Position numbers and translations under genes: made by a program. A stretch of 64,000 nt of DNA. It comes from Streptomyces scabiei 87.22 (GTDB lineage Bacteria; Actinomycetota; Actinomycetes; Streptomycetales; Streptomycetaceae). Position 1 is the stretch's first letter; the number at the start of each line of letters is the position of its first letter. The stretch covers positions 9,238,001 through 9,302,000 of the forward strand of contig NC_013929.1 of assembly GCF_000091305.1 (NCBI RefSeq), in the 5' to 3' direction. The notes beneath the pieces are model-generated. The model saw only the letters and a program-made list of their open reading frames with translations, searched no databases and was not told the DNA's origin. This document shows positions 39,487 to 47,655 of the stretch, one piece after another.

Positions 39487-40899
39487 ATGACCGCCGCTAC
39501 CACCCGCAGCGAGCACGACCTGCTCGGTGACCGTGACGTTCCCGCCGATGCGTACTGGGGTGTGCACACTCTGCGCGCGACGGAGAACTTCCCGATCACC
39601 GGTATGCCGATCTCGGCGTACCCGCATCTGATCGAGGCGCTGGCCGCGGTGAAGGAGGCCGCCGCCCTCGCGAACGAGGAACTCGGTCTGTTGGAGGCGG
39701 GGAAGGCCGCCGCGATCGTCGGGGCGTGCCGGGAGGTCCGTGGCGGCAGGCTGCATGATCAGTTCGTCGTGGACGTCATCCAGGGTGGTGCGGGCACGTC
39801 GACGAACATGAACGCCAACGAGGTTGTCGCCAACCGGGCGCTGGAGCTGCTGGGCCACGCCAAGGGGCAGTACGAGTTCCTGCACCCGAACGAGGACGTC
39901 AATCTCGGCCAGTCGACGAACGACGTGTACCCGACCGCTGTGAAGGTCGCGACCGTCTTCGCGGTGCGGGAGCTGCTCCGTGCGATGGCGGTGCTCCAGG
40001 ATTCCTTCGCCCGTAAGGCGGTGGAGTTCCGTGATGTGCTGAAGATGGGCCGTACGCAGTTGCAGGACGCGGTGCCCATGACGCTGGGCCAGGAGTTCTC
40101 GTCGTACGCGGTGATGCTGGACGAGGACCGGTCCCGTCTGGCGGAGGCCGTGGAACTGGTCCATGAGATCAACCTGGGTGCCACGGCCATCGGCACGGGC
40201 CTCAACGCCCCGGCCGGGTATGCCGAGTCGGCGCGCCGGCATCTCGCGGACATCACGGGGCTGCCGCTGGTGACGGCGGCCAATCTGGTGGAGGCGACGC
40301 AGGACTGCGGTGCGTTCGTGCAGATGTCGGGGGTGCTCAAGCGCATCGCGGTGAAGCTCTCCAAGAGCTGCAATGATCTGCGGCTGTTGTCGTCGGGGCC
40401 GCGGGCGGGGCTGAACGAGATCAACCTGCCGCCGGTGCAGGCGGGTTCGTCGATCATGCCGGGCAAGGTGAACCCGGTGATTCCCGAGGTGGTCAACCAG
40501 GTCGCCTTCGAGGTGATCGGCAACGACGTCACCATCACGATGGCCGCCGAGGCCGGTCAGCTCCAGCTGAACGCCTTCGAGCCGATCATCCTGCACTCGC
40601 TGTCGGAGTCCCTCACCCATCTGCGGGCCGCCTGTCTGACGCTCGCCGAGCGGTGCGTGGACGGGATCACCGCGAACACCGAGGCGCTGCGCGCGAGCGT
40701 GGAGAACTCCATCGGTCTGGTGACCGCCCTCAACCCCTACATCGGCTACTCGGCGGCCACCGACATCGCCAAGGAAGCCCTCGCCACCGGCCGAGGTGTC
40801 GCCGAACTCGTCCAGGAGAAGGGCCTGCTGCCCGCCGACCGGCTCCGGGAACTGCTGCGGCCCGAGGTGCTCGCGGGCAGCGGCGGACCCCTCGGCTGA
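39487..40899 (+). CDS. aspA: Aspartate ammonia-lyase
   Basis: Converts L-aspartate to fumarate and ammonia. The 470-residue protein of the fumarase/aspartase superfamily has the opening EHDLLGDRDVPADAYWGVHTLRA, GAGTSTNMNANEVVANRALE, LGQSTNDVYPTA, and the flexible catalytic loop GSSIMPGKVNPVIPE. ATG 39487 is where similarity begins; AGGAAAGG is ~12 bp upstream. It links asparagine use to the TCA cycle. The next gene's ATG overlaps its TGA. Confidence 0.95.
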   Translation: MTAATTRSEHDLLGDRDVPADAYWGVHTLRATENFPITGMPISAYPHLIEALAAVKEAAALANEELGLLEAGKAAAIVGACREVRGGRLHDQFVVDVIQGGAGTSTNMNANEVVANRALELLGHAKGQYEFLHPNEDVNLGQSTNDVYPTAVKVATVFAVRELLRAMAVLQDSFARKAVEFRDVLKMGRTQLQDAVPMTLGQEFSSYAVMLDEDRSRLAEAVELVHEINLGATAIGTGLNAPAGYAESARRHLADITGLPLVTAANLVEATQDCGAFVQMSGVLKRIAVKLSKSCNDLRLLSSGPRAGLNEINLPPVQAGSSIMPGKVNPVIPEVVNQVAFEVIGNDVTITMAAEAGQLQLNAFEPIILHSLSESLTHLRAACLTLAERCVDGITANTEALRASVENSIGLVTALNPYIGYSAATDIAKEALATGRGVAELVQEKGLLPADRLRELLRPEVLAGSGGPLG

Positions 40900-41819
40900 T
40901 GGGATCGCCCACCTACCAGGCGGTGCTGGAACGCATCGCCGAGGAGATCGAGCGGACCCCGGGCCGCGGCCGGCCCGCCGACTACATCCCGGCGCTCGCG
41001 GCCGTCGACCCGCGCCGCTTCGGCATGGCCGTCGCGGAACCGGACGGCACGGTGTACGGCGTGGGGGACTGGCGCGAGCCGTTCTCCACGCAGTCCATCA
41101 CCAAGGTGTTCACCCTCGCCCTCGACCTGGCTCGCGAGGGTGACGCCCTCTGGGAGCACGTGGGCCGGGAGCCCTCAGGCAACCCCTTCAACTCCCTGGT
41201 CCAGCTGGAGTACGAGAGCGGCATCCCGCGCAACCCGTTCATCAACGCGGGTGCCCTCGTCGTCACCGACCGCCTCCACACCCGGACGGGCGACGCGGCC
41301 GGCGAACTGCTCGCCTTCCTGCGGTCGGAGAGCGGCAACCCGGACCTGGACTTCGACGTGGAGATCGCCGCCTCCGAAACGGCCCATGGGGACCGCAACG
41401 CGGCCCTCGCCCACTTCATGGCCTCGTACGGCAACATCGACAACCCCGTACCGGCCCTCCTCGACCAGTACTTCCGGCAGTGCTCCCTCACCGCCTCCTG
41501 CGCCGACCTGGCCCTCGCGACCACCTTCCTGGCCCGCCACGGCGTCCGGGCCGACGGCACCCGCCTGCTGACGCGCAGCCAGGCGAAACAGGTCAACGCG
41601 GTCATGCTCACCTGCGGGACGTACGACGCGGCGGGCGAGTTCGCCTACCGCGTCGGCCTGCCCGGCAAGAGCGGTGTGGGCGGCGGCATCATCGCCGTCG
41701 TACCGGGCCGCTGCGGGCTGTGCGTATGGAGTCCGGGGCTGGACGAGCGGGGCAACTCGGTGGCGGGAGTGGCGGCGCTGGACCGGTTCACCACCCTGAC
41801 GGGACTGTCGGTCTTCTGA
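40899..41819 (+). CDS. glsA: Glutaminase
   Basis: Hydrolyses glutamine to glutamate and ammonia. The 306-residue serine-dependent enzyme has the beta-lactamase-like S66-x-x-K69 motif in FSTQSITKV, EPSGNPFNSLVQLEYESGIPRNPFINAGA, and GKSGVGGGIIAVVPG near the end, all typical for GlsA. Start ATG overlaps the aspA stop (TGATG). It is the last gene of the amide-nitrogen catabolic run, which as a whole would release ammonia from asparagine, aspartate and glutamine. Confidence 0.95.
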   Translation: MGSPTYQAVLERIAEEIERTPGRGRPADYIPALAAVDPRRFGMAVAEPDGTVYGVGDWREPFSTQSITKVFTLALDLAREGDALWEHVGREPSGNPFNSLVQLEYESGIPRNPFINAGALVVTDRLHTRTGDAAGELLAFLRSESGNPDLDFDVEIAASETAHGDRNAALAHFMASYGNIDNPVPALLDQYFRQCSLTASCADLALATTFLARHGVRADGTRLLTRSQAKQVNAVMLTCGTYDAAGEFAYRVGLPGKSGVGGGIIAVVPGRCGLCVWSPGLDERGNSVAGVAALDRFTTLTGLSVF

Positions 41820-41916
41820 CCGCCGCGCCGACCGGTTCGTTCCTGGTCACGTCCCGGTACCCGCCCGGAGGGCGGTACGTCGCCTGCCCGCCACTCGGCG
41901 TTGCCAGGCTGACCGA

Positions 41917-42957
41917 GTGTTGGCCATCGCTTTCCCCGTCGACCTACGCCGCTGCCAGGCGCTCGGCCTGGCCGGATCCGCCTTTCTCGCCCTGGGAGGT
42001 GAGACCGCCGGTGCCCTGCCGGTCCGGGAGCTCCTGTCGCCGACCTCCGGGCGCGGCGCCCTGGGGCTGGTCGGTGTCTACTTCGGCGTCGTCCTGCTGA
42101 TAGCCGCCTGGGCCCTGCTCGGGAAGGTGATACGCGGCCCGGAGCCCCCGACGCCCCGCGCCCTGCTCCTGGTGCTGGCCGTCTGGGCGGCACCCCTGCT
42201 GCTCGCGCCGCCACTGTTCAGCCGGGACGTCTACAGCTACCTCGCCCGGGGCGCCATGGTCGACGGGCACATCGACGTCTATCTGCACGGGCCCGCCCGG
42301 CTCGGCGGCCCGCTCGCCGACGAGGTCGCCCCGATGTGGCGGTACACGGCCACCCCGTACGGCCCGGTCTTCCTCGCCGCGGCCTCCGGGCTGTCCGGTC
42401 TGACCGAGGGCCGGATACCGGCGGGGCTCATTGGGATGCGGCTGATCGCGCTGCTCGGGGTCGTCCTGATGGCCGTGGCGCTGCCCCGGCTCGCCCGGCA
42501 CAGCGGAGCCGACCCGGCCGTCGCCCTCTGGCTCGGCGCCCTCAACCCGCTGGTGCTGCTGCACCTGGTGGCCGGGGCCCACAACGACGCGCTGATGCTG
42601 GGCCTGCTCGGGGTCGGCCTGGTGCTCGCCAGAGGCCGCTGGTACCTCATCGGCGTCGCCCTCGTCACCCTCGCCGCCCTGGTCAAGGCACCGGCCGAGT
42701 TCGCCCTGACGGGGCTGACCGCGTGTCTGGTCAGCCCCGTCACCTGGGTGCACCATCTGGTCTGGCTGCTGCCGTCCTTCGCCGTCCTGCTGTGACACCG
42801 CAGACTGCTGCCGCTCACGGCCGCGCTGTAGGCCGTGCTGTGCAGCAGCGTCGTATGGCTCTGGTTCGACGACGCCTCCGGCCCAGGCGGGTTCCTCGGC
42901 GCCCACACCTATGTGTGGATCACGCTCGGACTCCTGCTGCGGCTCCCGGTCGGTCAG
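41917..42957 (+). pseudogene. Broken membrane mannosyltransferase, apparent MptB/GT87 fusion
   Basis: The open part (292 codons, to the TGA at 42793) matches the N-terminal half of MptB-type polyprenol-phosphomannose mannosyltransferases: PPLFSRDVYSYLARGAMVDG, ATPYGPVFLAAASGL and NPLVLLHLVAGAHNDALMLG. Right after ALVTLAALVKAPA the sequence changes to FALTGLTACLVSPVTWVHHL, the C-terminal hallmark of GT87 enzymes. The same frame continues past the TGA and a second stop (TAG, 42829-42831) into LCSSVVWLWFDD and FLGAHTYVWITLGLLLRLP, again GT87-like. So an internal part is missing and two stops interrupt the end. The function is presumably lost. The 3' end overlaps the convergent carboxypeptidase gene. 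Confidence 0.8.
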
Positions 42958-44153
42958 CCGTCGGCGGCCCGGCCGCGCCTGAGCCGCAGTCGGAGCCGCA
43001 GTACCAGTGCCACGGCCGCCGCGCCGCAGCCGGCGGCACCCGCGATCGCACCCGCCACCGGCAGGCCGGGCGAGGTGACCGCCTTCTCCTCCGCGCGCAC
43101 CGACAGCGGTTCGGGGCCGGCCTGAGGAGCGGCCGCCGGACGTGGTGGCAGCAGCGAGCCCACGGCGTCGACGTGCCCGGCGGCCCGGAACCCCCAGTCG
43201 AGGAGGGAGCGCGCCTCCTCGTAGACGGCGTGGCCACCGCCCGACTCCGGGCGCATCACCGTCACCACGAGGGTGCGGCCGCCCCGCTTCGCGGCGGCGA
43301 CGAGGGTGTTGCCCGCGTTGGTCGTGTAGCCGTTCTTGACGCCGATCAGCCCGGGATAGGGCTCGACCCCGGCGCCGGTCAGCAGCCGGTTGGTGTTCTG
43401 GATGCCGTACGACCAGCCGCCCGCCGGGAACGTCGCGGTGGCCGTGGCGCAGTACCCGGCGAACTCGGCGTTGCGCAGCCCGGCCCGCCCGAACACCGCC
43501 AGGTCGTACGCGGAGGAGACCTGGCCGGGCGCGTCGTAGCCGTCGGGCGAGACGACATGGGTGTCCCGGGCGCCCAGGGCGCGGGCCTTCGCCTGCATCT
43601 GCTCGGTGGTGGCCTTCCAGCCGCCGTTGAGGGAGGCGAGCACGCGTACGGCGTCGTTGCCGGAGCTGAGGAAGACCCCGCGCCACAGATCGGCGACGGT
43701 GTACGTGTTGTTCTCCTTGACGCCGACCAGGCTGCTGCCGGCGCCGATGCCCGCGAGCTCCTCGCTCTTGACGGTGTGTCTCAGGCCGGCCGGCAGCCCC
43801 GGCAGCACGGTCAGGGCGAAGAGGGTCTTCAGGGTGCTCGCCGGCGGCAGTCTGCGGTGCGCGTCGTGCGCGGCCAGTACCTCGCCGCTGCCGGCGTCCG
43901 CCACCAGCCAGGACACCGCCGAGAGGTCCTGCGGCACCCGGGGAGCCCCGGACCGTGGCCGTACCTGGGTCCCGTGCCGGAACAGCGGCGACGGCTCCTG
44001 CCCGGCCTTGGCGTCCGGCCGGTCCGCCCCGGCCGGACGTGGGGCCCCTTCCGGGTGCGTCACGCCGGCCAGGGCCCCGAGCGCGCAGACGGCGGAGCAG
44101 CAGACGGCGATGCGGGCGAGACGGGGGACTCGGGATGGGAATCCGATGGTCAT
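42954..44153 (-). CDS. D-alanyl-D-alanine carboxypeptidase (PBP5-like, membrane anchored)
   Basis: Trims the terminal D-Ala of peptidoglycan stem peptides outside the membrane. The 399-residue protein has an N-terminal hydrophobic signal (RLARIAVCCSAVCALGALAG). The serine peptidase S11 triad motifs are S106-TLK (PPASTLKTLF), S164-GN (FLSSGNDAV) and K273-NG (GVKNGYTTNAGNT), where KNG replaces the common KTG. A C-terminal helix (PVAGAIAGAAGCGAAAVALVL) with an Arg-rich tail anchors it. TACGTT stands six bases before the ATG with no ribosome site, so the message may be leaderless. It lies 80 bp downstream of rho on the same strand. Confidence 0.9.
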   Translation of the reverse strand: MTIGFPSRVPRLARIAVCCSAVCALGALAGVTHPEGAPRPAGADRPDAKAGQEPSPLFRHGTQVRPRSGAPRVPQDLSAVSWLVADAGSGEVLAAHDAHRRLPPASTLKTLFALTVLPGLPAGLRHTVKSEELAGIGAGSSLVGVKENNTYTVADLWRGVFLSSGNDAVRVLASLNGGWKATTEQMQAKARALGARDTHVVSPDGYDAPGQVSSAYDLAVFGRAGLRNAEFAGYCATATATFPAGGWSYGIQNTNRLLTGAGVEPYPGLIGVKNGYTTNAGNTLVAAAKRGGRTLVVTVMRPESGGGHAVYEEARSLLDWGFRAAGHVDAVGSLLPPRPAAAPQAGPEPLSVRAEEKAVTSPGLPVAGAIAGAAGCGAAAVALVLRLRLRLRRGRAADG

Positions 44154-44233
44154 ACCGCAAACGTAGGAAGAGGCGGGTCCCGGTCCGGGATGCCAGGGCC
44201 GTGTGCCCGCATCCAGCACCCGGATGCCGTAGG

Positions 44234-45376
44234 TCAGGCCGCCGGCAGCGTGGGCTGCACCTGCCGCAGGAAGGCCGCGTTGTCCGGGGTGGCCCGCAGC
44301 CGCTCCAGCAGGGTTTCGAGGTTCGCCTGTCCCTCGCGTGACCGCAGGGCCCGCCGCAGTCCGCGTACGGCCGTCAACTCGGCCGGTGTCAGCAGGAGTT
44401 CCTCCCGGCGGGTGCCGGAGGGGGTGATGTCGACGGCGGGGAACACACGGCGGTCGGCCAGCGCGCGGTCGAGGCGGAGCTCCATGTTGCCGGTGCTCTT
44501 GAGCTCCTCGAAGAAGAAGTCGTCCGCGCGGGACCCGGTCTCCACCAGGGCGGTGGCGATGACGGTGAGGGATCCGGCCTCCTCGGTCAGCCGGGCGGCG
44601 CCGAACAGCCGTTTGGGTCCGTGCAGGGCGGCGGCGTCGACGCCGCCGCTGAGCGTGCGGCCACCGGCGGCGGCCGCGTTGTTGTGGGCCCGGCACAGCC
44701 TCGTCAGGGAGTCCAGCAGGATCACGACGTCCTCGCCCTGTTCGACGAGCCGCTTGGCGCGCTCCACGACGAGTTCGGCGAGCGCGATGTGCTGCCTGGG
44801 GGACCGGTCGAACGTCGACGCGTACACCTCGCCCCGTACGGAGCGCCGCATGTCGGTCACCTCCTCGGGCCGTTCGTCGAGGAGCACCACCATGAGGCGG
44901 GCCTCCGGGTGGTTGGCGGCGATCGCGGCGGCCACCTGCTGGAGCAGCACCGTCTTGCCGGTCTTCGGCGGGGCGACGATCAGTCCCCGCTGACCCTTGC
45001 CGACGGGTGCCACGAGGTCGACCAGACGGCCCGTCAGGCCGCTCGCCGGGTGTTCGAGCCGCAGCCGCTCGCGCGGGTGCAGCGGGGTGAGGTCGTGGAA
45101 GTGCGGGCGGCGGCCCAGTTCCTGGGGCGTACGGCCGTTGATCCGTTCGACGCCGGTGAGGGCGCGTCCGCCGTCGCGTACGCCCTCGACGGTGTCGCCC
45201 TTGCGCAGCCCGTACCGGCGGATCAGTGCGGCGGGGACCTGCGGGTCGGCGGGGTCGGGCAGGCAGCCGTCGACGCGCAGGTGTCCCTGCCCGCCCTGCG
45301 CGATCTCCAGGACACCGGTGACCCGGGCGGGAGGCTGCCGATCGGTGGACGTGCGTTCGAGTGTGGTGGTGGTCAT
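44234..45376 (-). CDS. rho: Compact Rho transcription termination factor (paralogue)
   Basis: A 380-residue RNA-dependent helicase of the Rho family. The N-terminal RNA-binding domain is present (GVLEIAQGGQGHLRV, LIRRYGLRKGDTVEGVR). The ATPase core is complete: P-loop APPKTGKT (135-142), LLDERPEEVTDM, Walker B VVILLDS (217-223), Q-loop region with TLSGGVDAAAL, and the R-loop/GTGNMEL-type stretch STGNMELRLDR. The main actinobacterial Rho is much longer because of a large Arg/Asp-rich insertion, so this is probably a second copy. AAAGGA lies 10 bp before the ATG at 45376. The upstream open frame is unlike Rho. Confidence 0.92.
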   Translation of the reverse strand: MTTTTLERTSTDRQPPARVTGVLEIAQGGQGHLRVDGCLPDPADPQVPAALIRRYGLRKGDTVEGVRDGGRALTGVERINGRTPQELGRRPHFHDLTPLHPRERLRLEHPASGLTGRLVDLVAPVGKGQRGLIVAPPKTGKTVLLQQVAAAIAANHPEARLMVVLLDERPEEVTDMRRSVRGEVYASTFDRSPRQHIALAELVVERAKRLVEQGEDVVILLDSLTRLCRAHNNAAAAGGRTLSGGVDAAALHGPKRLFGAARLTEEAGSLTVIATALVETGSRADDFFFEELKSTGNMELRLDRALADRRVFPAVDITPSGTRREELLLTPAELTAVRGLRRALRSREGQANLETLLERLRATPDNAAFLRQVQPTLPAA

Positions 45377-45744
45377 GAGTGGGGGTCCTTTCGAGGACAG
45401 GAGAATGTGGAAGAAGGGGGAGGGGCATACACCCGGGGTACGGCGGAGCCGTTCGGGGCCGCTCGTGTGAGGCGGACCGTGTGTCACGGGTGGTGCGGGG
45501 AGGCTGACGGCCGGTCGGAGGACGACGGGCGGTTCAGCGGAAGAGATCCCGGGATTCGGGAGAGAGCGGCACCGGCGCCCCGGAGGGGGCGATACACACG
45601 TGCCGGAACAACCGTACCACCATCGGTGGCCGATGGTGGGGGAGTTCCTTACCGATGACTTACCCGTGGCCGGTGAACCGATCTCCCGGGGACCTCGTAC
45701 AGAGGGGGGCACCGCCAGCGGTCTTCGCACGGAAGGAACGCCGC
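45377..45744. other. Divergent intergenic region between rho and the LtaS-like gene
   Basis: A 368-bp region holding the promoters and leaders of both genes. The plus-strand frame is open from an ATG at 45655, but the ribosome site GGAAGGA points to the GTG at 45745. A perfect dyad lies at 45617-45639. I see nothing else recognisable. Confidence 0.6.
45617..45639. promoter_or_regulatory. Perfect 23-bp palindrome upstream of the LtaS-like gene
   Basis: Arms CCACCATCGG (45617-45626) and CCGATGGTGG (45630-45639) are exact complements around TGG. The site lies 105 bp before the plus-strand start and ~240 bp before rho. It could be an operator or an RNA hairpin. Confidence 0.6.
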
Positions 45745-47598
45745 GTGTCCCTCTTCACGCGCTCCAGCCCCTCACCCGGCACCGACGACACGGACGGCGC
45801 CGACGGCACGGACGGAACGGTTGCGCCGTCGACGGCCGCCCCGACGGCCGAACCCTCTTCCGAGTCGTCGTCCGGTCCGACCGGAGGTCCGTCGTCCGGG
45901 CGCCCGGCGCGTCGATGGCGGAGATACCGCGCGGCGTTGCGGGAGAAGTACCCGCGCGCGGCACGCGGTTCGTCCTGGACCGTCACCGCGCTGGCCGCCG
46001 CCCTGGTGTTCTTCGCGCTGTTCATGCCGGGCAAGGCCGAGTACTTCGAGGCGCGGCAGTTCCTGCGGATCCCCGTGGAGCCGATCCTCGCCGCCGCCCT
46101 GCTGCTGGTGCTGCCGCGCCGGCCGCGGCTGGCGGGGGCGGTCGTCATCGGGGTGGGTCTGGCCGCCCTGGTGGTCGTGAAGGCGCTGGACATCGGCTTC
46201 AACCAGTTCCTCGGCCGCGGGTTCAACGTGGTCCTCGACTGGGGCCTGCTCGACGACGCCGAGTCCTACGTGCGGGACACCCTCGGCGGCGCGGGCGTCC
46301 GGGCGGCCGTGTTCGGTCTGGTGGTGCTGGTGCTGCTGCTGTTCGCCTTCATGGCGCTGGCCGTGCTGCGGCTCACGAGGCTGCTCGTCCGCGACCGGGA
46401 ACGGGCGACGAAGGGCATCGTCGTCGCCGGCACCGTCTGGATCACCTGTGCGGCGCTCGGCCTGACACCCCTCGACAACACCGCGGTCGCCTCCAGGAGC
46501 ACCATCGGCTTCGTGCAGGACCGCTGGGGCCGGGTCCAGGAGACACTGCGGGACGAGGCCGCGTTCGCCGAGGAGGCCAAGAAGGACCGGTTCGCCGACG
46601 TGCCCGGCGACCGGCTGCTGACCGGGCTGCGCGGCAAGGACGTCACGATCGCCTTCATCGAGAGCTACGGGCGCGCCGCCCTGCAGGACCCCGCCATCGC
46701 CCCCGGCGTGAACGGAGCCCTCGACGGGGAGGGCAAGGCGCTGGCCGAGGCGGGGTTCGCGGCGAAGAGCGGCTGGCTGACCTCGGCGACGTACGGCGGC
46801 AGCAGTTGGCTCGGCCACTCCACGTTCCTCACCGGCCTGTGGATCGACAACCAGAGCCGCTACCGCACGGTCACCGCCGGCGACCGCCTCACCCTGCCCG
46901 GAGCCTTCGGCAGGACCGGCGCCTGGCGCACGGTCGGGGTCGTGCCCGGCGTCCGCTACAACTGGCCGGAAGGCGACTTCTACGGCTTCGACAAGGTCTA
47001 CGACTCCCGCGATGTCGGCTACCAGGGGCCGAAGTTCAGCTGGTCGACCATGCCCGACCAGTACGCCCTCACCGCGTTCGAACGCCTGGAGGCCGCCAAG
47101 AAGCGTGACAAGCCGCTGATGGCGGAGATCATCCTGACCTCCAGTCACCAGCCGTGGGCACCGCTGCCCAAGATGATCGGCTGGGACGAGGTGGGCGACG
47201 GCTCGGTCTACCGGGCCGTCGAGAAGGCGGGCAAGGACCCGGCGGACGTGTTCACCGACCCCGTCAAGGTGAAGGAGGAGTACGGCAGGTCCGTCCAGTA
47301 CTCGCTGCACAGCCTCCTGCAGTACCTGAAGAGGTACGGCGACAAGAACTCGGTGCTGGTCTTCCTGGGCGACCACCAGCCCATGGCGAGGGTCAGCGGC
47401 GACGGCGCGAGCCACGACGTACCGGTCACCGTCGTCGCCCACGATCCCAAGGTGCTCGACCGGATCGACGACTGGGGCTGGTCCGACGGCCTGCGGCCCG
47501 GTGCCGACGCCCCGGTCTGGCGCATGGACTCCTTCCGCGACCGGTTCCTCACCGCGTACGGCGAGGAACCGGAGGCGGCCGGCACACCCGTGCCGTAG
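45745..47598 (+). CDS. LtaS-like membrane sulfatase-fold phosphotransferase
   Basis: 617 residues: a Ser/Thr/Asp/Gly-rich N-terminal tail (~55 residues), about four or five membrane helices (TVTALAAALVFFALFMPG to VVAGTVWITCAALGL), then an extracytoplasmic alkaline-phosphatase-fold domain. That domain shows DVTIAFIESYGRAAL (metal-binding Glu), YGGSSWLGHSTFLTGL at the nucleophile position, and LVFLGDHQPMARV (metal-binding Asp-His). Family members make lipoteichoic acid or transfer phosphoglycerol or phosphoethanolamine; the substrate here is unknown. GTG 45745 has GGAAGGA 8 bp upstream. It diverges from rho and ends at a strong shared terminator. Confidence 0.85.
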   Translation: MSLFTRSSPSPGTDDTDGADGTDGTVAPSTAAPTAEPSSESSSGPTGGPSSGRPARRWRRYRAALREKYPRAARGSSWTVTALAAALVFFALFMPGKAEYFEARQFLRIPVEPILAAALLLVLPRRPRLAGAVVIGVGLAALVVVKALDIGFNQFLGRGFNVVLDWGLLDDAESYVRDTLGGAGVRAAVFGLVVLVLLLFAFMALAVLRLTRLLVRDRERATKGIVVAGTVWITCAALGLTPLDNTAVASRSTIGFVQDRWGRVQETLRDEAAFAEEAKKDRFADVPGDRLLTGLRGKDVTIAFIESYGRAALQDPAIAPGVNGALDGEGKALAEAGFAAKSGWLTSATYGGSSWLGHSTFLTGLWIDNQSRYRTVTAGDRLTLPGAFGRTGAWRTVGVVPGVRYNWPEGDFYGFDKVYDSRDVGYQGPKFSWSTMPDQYALTAFERLEAAKKRDKPLMAEIILTSSHQPWAPLPKMIGWDEVGDGSVYRAVEKAGKDPADVFTDPVKVKEEYGRSVQYSLHSLLQYLKRYGDKNSVLVFLGDHQPMARVSGDGASHDVPVTVVAHDPKVLDRIDDWGWSDGLRPGADAPVWRMDSFRDRFLTAYGEEPEAAGTPVP

Positions 47599-47611
47599 CC
47601 GTCCGTGTGCG

Positions 47612-47650
47612 GGAGCGGCTGCCCGGAACGGGGGACCGGGCAGCCGCTCC
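47612..47650. terminator. Bidirectional terminator between LtaS-like and GH13 genes
   Basis: GGAGCGGCTGCCCGG (47612-47626) pairs perfectly with its complement at 47636-47650 around a nine-base loop, in the 57-bp gap between convergent genes. Confidence 0.85.
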
Positions 47651-47655
47651 GGTGT

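Noticed and set aside
42954..45428. An 824-codon frame joining the carboxypeptidase to sequence across rho
   Set aside because: The first 425 codons are an out-of-frame reading of rho; the signal peptide at 44153 marks the true start.
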